Assembly (NCBI GenBank): GCA_958348565.1
Contig: CATVZP010000047.1
Location: forward strand, 1-14,295
Direction: 5' to 3'
Source: an uncultured Collinsella sp.
GTDB taxonomy: Bacteria > Actinomycetota > Coriobacteriia > Coriobacteriales > Coriobacteriaceae
Length of the DNA stretch: 14,295 nucleotides
Under the pieces are notes generated by a model. That model saw only the letters and a program-made list of their open reading frames with translations, ran no database searches and was not told the origin of the DNA. Positions 1 to 5,691 of this stretch are shown here, one piece after another; positions within the stretch are counted from its first letter, which is position 1; each line of letters opens with the position of its first letter. The translations under genes and the position numbers were made by a program.

Positions 1-584
1 ACGGTAACGACCCGGTCGACTTCAGCAAGCCGCTGGTCGGCGGCGGCGACCACGCCACCCTGTTCGCCCAGTGGAACATGGTCGTCGAGGACAACTCCAT
101 CGACGTCCTCTACGTCGCCAACGGCGGCACGTTCTTCGACGGCAGTGACGCCCTCCAGGGCGTGACCGACGGCGACGGCGTCGCCCGCCAGCCCCTGGCC
201 CCGACCCGCGAGGGCTACACCTTCGCCGGCTGGACCTACGACCGCGACGGTAACGACCCGGTCGACTTCAGCAAGCCGCTGGTCGGCGGCGGCGACCACG
301 CTACCCTGTTCGCTCAGTGGACCGAGGACAAGGGAGCTGACGTTGACGAGAACAAGAACGTCAAGGATGTCCTCTACTTCGCCAACGGTGGTGTATTCTT
401 CGACGGTAATGTGACGCTCCAAGGCGTTACTGATTCCGACGGAGTTGCCCGCCAGCCCCTGGCACCGACCCGCGAGGGCTACACCTTCGCCGGCTGGACC
501 TACGACTCCGAGGGCACCGACCCGGTCGACTTCAGCAAGCCCGTCCAGGGCGGCGGCGACCACGTGACGTTCTACGCCCAGTGG
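1..584 (+). repeat. In-frame tandem B-repeats of the surface protein gene
   Basis: A partial unit at 1-75 matches 247-321 with two mismatches, both silent. The unit at 102-320 matches the unit at 366-584, but unevenly. The first 81 bases differ at about 21 positions, while the next 60 (183-242 against 447-506) differ at one. Distances between equivalent positions are 246 bases (first to second unit) and 264 bases (second to third). More copies probably lie upstream of the window. Confidence 0.9.
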
Positions 585-1022
585 ACCAAGAACGAGACGC
601 CTGCTGTCCAGACCCACAAGGTCAATTTCTACGTTGATGGTTCCACCACTACGGTTGAGGTCGAGGACGGTAAGACTGTTGCTCAGCCCACTGATCCTTC
701 CGTCGACGGCTTCAACTTTGTCGGCTGGTCTTCATCCAAGGAGTCCTTCAAGAAGTTTGACTTCTCTACTCCTATCACCGAGGACACCACTGTCTACGCT
801 TTCTTTACCGCTAAGACCCCCAAGTCCGAGACTTTGAAGAAGGATGAGGGCAAGAAGCAGGTTGCTGCTGATAAGAAGGACGAGGCTAAGGCCGAGAAGA
901 AGGACGACGCCGCCCTTGCTTCTACCGGCGATCCGACCTTCGTTGTGACCTCTGCTGCCGCCCTTACCGGCGCTGTGGCTGTCGCTGTGGGTATGTACAT
1001 GACCAAGCGTCGCGAGCACTAA
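1..1022 (+). CDS. Cell-surface protein with InlB-type B-repeats and C-terminal sorting signal (5' end outside window)
   Basis: The reading frame is open from base 3, so the gene starts before the window; the ATG at 78 is internal. Residue numbers count from that ATG. Three near-identical units of the Listeria-Bacteroides/InlB B-repeat type are visible (the first partial), each with a GYTFAGW core and ending in (F/Y)AQW. A more divergent unit follows at about residues 180-243 (FNFVGW core, VYAFF end). A Lys/Asp/Glu/Ala-rich linker (about 245-279) leads to LASTG at 280-284, a hydrophobic segment and the basic end KRREH. That tripartite end is a cell-wall sorting signal; with Ala in place of Pro it resembles the LAXTG motif known for class E sortases. 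The protein is therefore probably wall-anchored, perhaps an adhesin. The ligand cannot be read from the sequence. From about base 600 the codons become more T-ending than in the repeats. Confidence 0.85.
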   Translation, partial: GNDPVDFSKPLVGGGDHATLFAQWNMVVEDNSIDVLYVANGGTFFDGSDALQGVTDGDGVARQPLAPTREGYTFAGWTYDRDGNDPVDFSKPLVGGGDHATLFAQWTEDKGADVDENKNVKDVLYFANGGVFFDGNVTLQGVTDSDGVARQPLAPTREGYTFAGWTYDSEGTDPVDFSKPVQGGGDHVTFYAQWTKNETPAVQTHKVNFYVDGSTTTVEVEDGKTVAQPTDPSVDGFNFVGWSSSKESFKKFDFSTPITEDTTVYAFFTAKTPKSETLKKDEGKKQVAADKKDEAKAEKKDDAALASTGDPTFVVTSAAALTGAVAVAVGMYMTKRREH

Positions 1023-1068
1023 ACTCTACTAGTGTTTACCTCCGGGCTTTATTAGCCCAAACCTGATA

Positions 1069-1107
1069 GCCGCGTGGGGACCCGACCCCCACGCGGCTTT
1101 TTTGTTT
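1069..1107 (+). terminator. Rho-independent terminator of the surface protein gene
   Basis: A perfect 11-bp GC-rich stem (1069-1079 with 1087-1097) has a seven-base loop and is followed directly by six T, then GTTTT. It lies 47 bases after the stop codon. A weaker GGGCT/AGCCC hairpin at 1044-1058 precedes it. Confidence 0.93.
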
Positions 1108-1169
1108 TAGTTAGCTTGCTGAGTAATTCGGCTTCTGCATCCGTTTTTAGATGTGCACGCCATATAAAG

Positions 1170-1204
1170 GAGCGCCGCTGCGATGTGTGCAGCGGCGCTC
1201 TTTT
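1170..1204. terminator. Hairpin terminator between convergent genes
   Basis: A perfect 12-bp stem (1170-1181 with 1189-1200) has a seven-base loop. On the plus strand it is followed by TTTTGTGTT; on the minus strand by CTTTATATGG, a weaker T tract. It lies 33 bases beyond the stop of the minus-strand FHA gene, so it probably ends that transcript and backs up the terminator at 1069. No gene is visible between the two hairpins. Confidence 0.7.
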
Positions 1205-1233
1205 GTGTTGATTCTTATTGTGTGGGCTCGGCC

Positions 1234-2223
1234 CTAGGCCAGCGCGCGTACGTTCGAGGAGATCTTCAGCACCAAAAACTCGGTCGAGGAGCCCAGCTTG
1301 AGTAGGTCACCGTCGTGGATGGGAATCAGCTTGTCCTCGTCATCGGCGGTGCGCTGCGAGCGCGGCTTCTCGATAACGGTGGTCGTACCGCCGCGTGTCA
1401 CCAACACCGTTCCATTAGTGGAATGAAGGCCGCTTGCGAGCCATGTGTCGTTGGAAAACGCTACACGCAGGTGCCGACGGGATACATCGGGTCCTACGTT
1501 GGTGATGGCGTTTTGGTCGTGTGCAAAGGAGCCAAGTACCGTACCCTCGGGATCGAGGCTCAAAGGATAGATCGGCGGCAAGGCCGAGCCGTCTTTCGCA
1601 AGCCTGAGCAGCCCCAGTTTTGCAGGAGGCTCGTTGACCTTGCAGTTAGTGCCTCGCGCCTGGACGACCTCGGCGGTCTCGAGCGTGCCAAAGGTCTGGG
1701 CCAGTTGCGTTATAGCAAAGTCTTTGACCTCGGAGGCGGCGGCATTGGGATCGGCCAGGCATCCGCAGACCGTTAGCGCAAGGAGCTCCAAAAGGCGCCG
1801 GTCGCTTTGCTTTAGGCCCGGCATGACGGCGATGCGGTCAAAGATATTGCGCAGGATGGAACCATCGAGCCCCCAGTGTTCGAGCGACGTTGCCATGCGC
1901 TCGAGGGCACGCGCCGTAATGGCTTGCTGGCGAGCGTTGGCGGCCGCTGGACTGCTGCCGCTGCCGATTTTTACAGCGGCAGCCAAGCTCTGGACGCTCT
2001 GCGAAAAATCGGCAAACATTTCGGGGTCGATCTTGTCGGTGCCCGGAACGACGTGCACCACGCGTCGCGATAGAAACGTCTTTTCTGCAATGCGAAATCG
2101 TGGGGCCGGTTTGGAGCCCATCGGCTTGTCCGAAATCAGGATGCGCGCTGCTTCTCGATTGTTAATCTGCAGGTCGCACTTAAGGAAATCAAAGAGCACC
2201 TCAGAAGGTGTTTCCGCACGCAT
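1234..2223 (-). CDS. FHA-domain protein with uncharacterised N-terminal region (paralogue of the one at 4413)
   Basis: The protein has 329 residues. The start is the ATG at 2223, nine bases after AAAGGAG; the open frame reaches further upstream but only into the kinase gene, without a better ribosome binding site. Residues 1-220 match no family I recognise and look largely helical. They share landmarks with the other FHA protein: INN..AA.IL near residue 20, SR(R/E)(V/I)VH near 52, GCL.DP near 154 and TFGTLE near 177. Residues 227-320 form a forkhead-associated domain with SRRH (248-251) and STNG (268-271). FHA domains bind phosphothreonine peptides, so a phosphorylated partner, perhaps the adjacent kinase, is likely. 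The usual Gly-Arg at the domain start is Gly-Ser (231-232). There is no signal peptide or membrane segment. The gene follows the kinase stop by 35 bases, suggesting co-transcription. Confidence 0.88.
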   Translation of the reverse strand: MRAETPSEVLFDFLKCDLQINNREAARILISDKPMGSKPAPRFRIAEKTFLSRRVVHVVPGTDKIDPEMFADFSQSVQSLAAAVKIGSGSSPAAANARQQAITARALERMATSLEHWGLDGSILRNIFDRIAVMPGLKQSDRRLLELLALTVCGCLADPNAAASEVKDFAITQLAQTFGTLETAEVVQARGTNCKVNEPPAKLGLLRLAKDGSALPPIYPLSLDPEGTVLGSFAHDQNAITNVGPDVSRRHLRVAFSNDTWLASGLHSTNGTVLVTRGGTTTVIEKPRSQRTADDEDKLIPIHDGDLLKLGSSTEFLVLKISSNVRALA

Positions 2224-2258
2224 GATGCGAGGCTCCTTTCTGGTATCCGGGGAAGGCG

Positions 2259-4268
2259 TTAGATGCAAAAGCCGGGTAGGACATAGGTCTTTTGGTCCGG
2301 AGCGTTTCCGGGCGTTGCCCAGCAAAACACGTCGCCGTCTTTTCCAACGCGGTTAAAGTACGTCGAGTCGGCGCCCTCGCTGCAGTCGGCGCTGGGGGTG
2401 CGCTCCCAGTAGCAGATCTTTTTGCCAGCGACGGTGCGGATCATGGCATCGTTGGTGGTCAGGCCGCTCACACTCTGCTCGCGATAGAGCTGGTACTGAT
2501 CGCCTTCTCCGCTGTAGAGGGCAGAAAGGTACTCGCTGCCTTCCGTGAACGTTTCGCGCGCCTGGTAGCCGCACAGCTCGCTCATGGACGGTAGCCAGAG
2601 CATGTCGTCGGTGGCGGTGATGCTGGAGGCGTCTTTGGTGCCGCCGGTGTTGTTGGTGAGCTTTCGCACCGAACGAATCTGATTGCGGAGATCGTCGGGC
2701 AGCGTAGCCATTCCCTTGTCCGCCAACCATTCACGAAGCGACGATTGCTCCCAACCGCCCGTCGCGGCACTGTCGTTTACGGCGCGCATGGCGATGGGGG
2801 TACGGAACATAAAGGTGATGCCAGCGGGGAGGCCGTCATCGGTGAGCGTGTCTGCCTTAAAGCCCACGATCTGGATTTGTGCCTTGGTCCCGTCGGAAAG
2901 CCTGACGGTCTTGGTGTTCTCGTTTTCGAGCGACTGCTTGCTGTTTACCAGGTGGTAGGTTTCGGCAATCGCGAGCGCGTCCTTGTTGGAAGATGTCTCT
3001 TGGATTTTGCGGGAGATCAGGGCGAGTTCTTCCCAGGTGTAATCGTCGAGTGACGGCTTGATGCCGTGCGCCAGGTCGATAAGCCCCCAGCATCCCGTGG
3101 CAAGGGCGGAAGCTGCGATGCCGGCAACGCAGACGCCGCCGAGCGCGAGCGCAGTGCGACGCGAGATGACTGGGTGATGCGTCTGAGCCTTGTCGGAGCC
3201 GGAAGGCTTCGGTTGCTGGCTAAAGTCGATCGGGGTGGGCAACGGCGTGCGCGGCTCAAAATCGATGTCTTTAATCCAGGCATCGAGCTTGCCGACAATC
3301 GTAGACAGCGGCGCGCGCTGGGACTGCTTGTTATGGATACCGCTCATGATGACATCGACAAGCATTTGGTCGCCGGGTACGCGTGCCTCAAGCGGCTCGA
3401 GCTCGTGCTCGATCTTGTACAGGTAGGACGACTGGTCCATATGCTCGTTTAGGCGATATGGCGTGTGACCGGCATAGAGCGTGTAGAGTATGCTGCAGAG
3501 CTCGTATGTATCGATGCTGGGCGACGTACGCAGCGGCGCCAGCTCGGGGATGTCGTTGGAGAGCATCTCGGGTGGGGCGAACTCGGGGGTGCCGTTGCGC
3601 CAGATGCCTGTGGACATGGTAAACGAGGGGTCTGAGCGCTTGATGCTCGAGCTGCCCAGATCGACTAGGCAAAGGTCAAAACTGCAGCGTGCAATCTGCT
3701 GGGCAAGGGACCGGCGCGTCGTGCGAATAATGATGTTGCGCAAGGAGATATCACGGTGCGCAAACGGTGCATCGAGCTTTTGGGCACCCAGGAGAATCTC
3801 TCCCAGGCGTTTTCCAATCGCAGCGACGGTGTTTGCGGGAATGTGGCTGCCCTCGGCGGGGTCGGTTAGCTCTGCCGCAGCATCGCGAAGGGGCAGGCCT
3901 TCAATCCACTCCATAAGGATGGCCGGTACGGAGCCGGTATAGCCGTAGCCATAGGTTTTGGGAAAGCCGCCCAACAGTGAGACGGCTGCAAGATTGCGAT
4001 ACTCCTCGGTAAGCGTCTTGATGCCCGAGGGGCTGATGGCGGAGCCGTTTTCATCACAGCCGCTGAGGGGCCATAGCGTTTTGAGCGCAAAGGTCTCGCC
4101 CTCGGTGTTGGCGACCTTGCGAAGATGGTGGGAACCGCCGCCGACTGCCCCGCAATCCAACAGGGTGGTAAAGCGGCGAATAGTATCGGGGTCTTCGTTG
4201 GTCGCAAACATGGCGTTTGGTTCAAAGGGGGACAACGCGATGATATTCATATCCGTGTCGTACGTCAC
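2259..4268 (-). CDS. Membrane serine/threonine-type protein kinase with extracytoplasmic DUF6273-like domain
   Basis: The protein has 669 residues. The start is a GTG at 4268, seven bases after GAAAGGA; the ATG six codons later lacks such a site. The kinase domain (about 35-335) shows a Gly-rich loop (GAVGGGS, 40-46), ALK (K63), catalytic HRDISLRN (171-178), DLG (203-205) and APPE (231-234). The ATP and metal ligands are present, so it should be active. The Lys usual in Ser/Thr kinases (HRDxKxxN) is Ser175. A Pro-rich linker leads to SRRTALALGG (369-378) and one membrane segment (about 372-392). The C-terminal half is predicted to be outside. Residues about 455-669 resemble DUF6273 (W506, SLREWL, a late LWLPS and terminal YVLPGFCI). 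This assignment is from memory of the family pattern. There are no PASTA repeats. Its FHA neighbours are plausible readers of its phosphorylation; no PP2C phosphatase is in view. Confidence 0.87.
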   Translation of the reverse strand: MTYDTDMNIIALSPFEPNAMFATNEDPDTIRRFTTLLDCGAVGGGSHHLRKVANTEGETFALKTLWPLSGCDENGSAISPSGIKTLTEEYRNLAAVSLLGGFPKTYGYGYTGSVPAILMEWIEGLPLRDAAAELTDPAEGSHIPANTVAAIGKRLGEILLGAQKLDAPFAHRDISLRNIIIRTTRRSLAQQIARCSFDLCLVDLGSSSIKRSDPSFTMSTGIWRNGTPEFAPPEMLSNDIPELAPLRTSPSIDTYELCSILYTLYAGHTPYRLNEHMDQSSYLYKIEHELEPLEARVPGDQMLVDVIMSGIHNKQSQRAPLSTIVGKLDAWIKDIDFEPRTPLPTPIDFSQQPKPSGSDKAQTHHPVISRRTALALGGVCVAGIAASALATGCWGLIDLAHGIKPSLDDYTWEELALISRKIQETSSNKDALAIAETYHLVNSKQSLENENTKTVRLSDGTKAQIQIVGFKADTLTDDGLPAGITFMFRTPIAMRAVNDSAATGGWEQSSLREWLADKGMATLPDDLRNQIRSVRKLTNNTGGTKDASSITATDDMLWLPSMSELCGYQARETFTEGSEYLSALYSGEGDQYQLYREQSVSGLTTNDAMIRTVAGKKICYWERTPSADCSEGADSTYFNRVGKDGDVFCWATPGNAPDQKTYVLPGFCI

Positions 4269-4342
4269 GGGGCGATCCTTTCGAGAAAAAAGTGCGTAAC
4301 GATAATGTTAGTGAAAAGGTAGCGCAACTGTTGCCTTAATCG

Positions 4343-4388
4343 AAAAGGTGCCGTTATTTGCATGGGTTGATGCAAATAACGGCACCTT
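4343..4388 (-). terminator. Long hairpin terminator after the upstream FHA gene
   Basis: A perfect 19-bp inverted repeat (4345-4363 with 4370-4388) has a six-base loop. Read on the minus strand it ends in four T (two of them within the stem), followed by CGATT. It lies 24 bases beyond the stop of the FHA gene at 4413 and before the kinase gene. It could end the FHA message or act as a partial stop or processing site within one operon. The plus-strand flank has no T tract. Confidence 0.75.
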
Positions 4389-4412
4389 GTGCGTCGAAGA
4401 TGTGTGGGCGGG

Positions 4413-5369
4413 CTAGTCTGTGATGCGAATGACCAAGAAGCGCGTCGTGGCGCCCAAGCAAAGCGTGTCTCCGTTGTGAATCTCGACGGGGGTGTTGGCA
4501 AAGTTGGCGGGGCGCTCGCGTCTGGGCGGTTCGATAGCCTGTCGGCAGCGGTCGACGCCCGAGATCAAAAACGATCCGTTGGTGGAGCCGAGGCCCTGCG
4601 CAAGCCAGCGTCCGTCTTGGAGCCAAATACGCAGGTGCTGGCGCGAGACGTCGGAATCGACGTCGGTGATGGCGTTCTCGTCTCCCGTCAGCGACCCGAT
4701 AATGCTGCCCACCGGGTCCGTGGTAAGGGGACGCAGCGGCGGTCGTGCCGAGTTGCCCACGACGCGCAGCAGCCCCAGACGAATGTCTCCCGTGGGGCGC
4801 GCGGTTGTCGAGAAAAACGAGGTGACGGTCGTCTCGACCGTGCCGAGTGTCGAGAGCATCTGGTCGGACACAAAGGACTCGGTGTATTCGATGGCGCGGG
4901 CGGGGTCGCCAAGGCAGCCGGTAACGATAAAAAAGACCAGATGGATGTAGAGGCGATCTTTGATGTCGCTATCGTCAGCGGTCTCGATGCGCTCAACGCC
5001 GTTTCTAAAGAGCATGCCGTCGACGCCGCAATTGGTAAGGGCATCCTGCATGTCTGGGACGCACGACTCCATATAGCGTTTAGCGACCTTGCTCAGCGAT
5101 TGGGGGTCGGAGCCTCGGTTTTGCATGATGAGGTTGAGTATCTGGCGCGCACTTTGTTCAAAGGGCACAAACAGCGGCTCGGGAAGGTCACCGGGTTTGG
5201 CGTGAACGATTTCGCGTGAGATAAACGACGGGACCGTCAAGCGTTCGGAGATGGGGCGTCCACCGTAACGGGCGTTGCCGGCCATGAGAATTTGCGCGGC
5301 GTTACCGTTGTTGATGCGACCGAGTGACTTAAGCCCGGCGTACAGTGCACAAGATGGGGTGTCGGCCAT
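4413..5369 (-). CDS. FHA-domain protein, first gene of the FHA-kinase-FHA cassette
   Basis: The protein has 318 residues from the ATG at 5369. A TTG at 5393 is in frame but would place the ribosome binding site inside the coding region. Residues 1-215 are the same unrecognised region as in the FHA protein at 1234: RINNGNAAQILM near 18-29, SREIVHAKPG at 51-60, VDGMLFRN at 116-123, TGCLGDP at 150-156 and TLGTVETT at 174-181. The FHA domain covers about 219-315, with SRQH at 242-245 and STNG at 262-265. Gly225-Ser226 replaces the usual Gly-Arg. No signal peptide or membrane segment is seen, so it is probably a cytoplasmic adaptor for phosphoproteins. It appears to have its own promoter (TATAAT at 5424-5429) and terminator (4343-4388), so it may be expressed at a level different from the kinase. 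Confidence 0.87.
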   Translation of the reverse strand: MADTPSCALYAGLKSLGRINNGNAAQILMAGNARYGGRPISERLTVPSFISREIVHAKPGDLPEPLFVPFEQSARQILNLIMQNRGSDPQSLSKVAKRYMESCVPDMQDALTNCGVDGMLFRNGVERIETADDSDIKDRLYIHLVFFIVTGCLGDPARAIEYTESFVSDQMLSTLGTVETTVTSFFSTTARPTGDIRLGLLRVVGNSARPPLRPLTTDPVGSIIGSLTGDENAITDVDSDVSRQHLRIWLQDGRWLAQGLGSTNGSFLISGVDRCRQAIEPPRRERPANFANTPVEIHNGDTLCLGATTRFLVIRITD

Positions 5370-5377
5370 TTGTTTTA

Positions 5378-5390
5378 CCCCCCCCCTCCT
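5378..5390 (-). promoter_or_regulatory. Ribosome binding site merged with a nine-G tract
   Basis: On the minus strand AGGA runs into nine consecutive G (5378-5386), then TAAAACAA and the ATG at 5369. The best Shine-Dalgarno core (AGGAGG, 5385-5390) is 15 bases from the ATG, longer than usual. Gain or loss of G would change this spacing without altering the protein. Confidence 0.6.
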
Positions 5391-5423
5391 CAAAAAGTGA
5401 CATTAAATACGTAAGCATGGTCA

Positions 5424-5429
5424 ATTATA
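5424..5429 (-). promoter_or_regulatory. Candidate -10 box of the upstream FHA gene
   Basis: On the minus strand a perfect TATAAT lies 54 bases upstream of the ATG at 5369. I see no good -35 element at the usual distance, so this rests on the -10 match and its position. Confidence 0.45.
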
Positions 5430-5638
5430 GGCGCTTTGCAGCTCGAAATGCTCGCCAGGGGGCGCGGGCGGTGTAAATCGCTGCCGGAAGACAGCAAATC
5501 AAAAAGCGGAGAGCGGATTAATAAGCTGGGAAAACGCGTTAGCAAGACCGTTGTGGGCAACATTTGGCATGATGTCGCTTAGGCTTTTGGTCACGGGACC
5601 GTGCGGTACCATAAACGTTAATGAACTTTGACGAACGA
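5430..5638. other. Gene-free divergent intergenic region between the FHA gene and mfd
   Basis: No open frame here has a convincing ribosome binding site or recognisable product. A weak plus-strand promoter for mfd may be TTGGTC (5587-5592), 17 bases, then CATAAA (5610-5615). A short palindrome (CACGG/CCGTG, 5592-5603) falls in its spacer. A 29-codon frame from the ATG at 5621 overlaps the start of mfd but lacks a ribosome binding site. Confidence 0.35.
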
Positions 5639-5666
5639 CCCGCCGAGCTTGCCTCGGCGGGCTTTT
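5639..5666 (+). terminator. Terminator-like hairpin in the mfd leader (possible attenuator)
   Basis: A perfect 9-bp stem (CCCGCCGAG, 5639-5647, with 5653-5661) has a five-base loop and is followed by CTTTTGG. It ends 25 bases before the mfd start. No upstream plus-strand gene needs a terminator here, so it may attenuate mfd transcription. The T tract is short. Confidence 0.5.
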
Positions 5667-5691
5667 GGCGTTGCAATGCCGGAGGAACAGC

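Noticed and set aside
1..584. CRISPR-like array
   Set aside because: The repeats are in frame, over 200 bases long and code for protein B-repeats; there are no short repeats with unique spacers anywhere in the window.
2224..2325. A 34-residue N-terminal extension of the downstream FHA protein
   Set aside because: It would overlap the kinase gene, and the strong AAAGGAG site is placed for the ATG at 2223, where similarity to the paralogue also begins.
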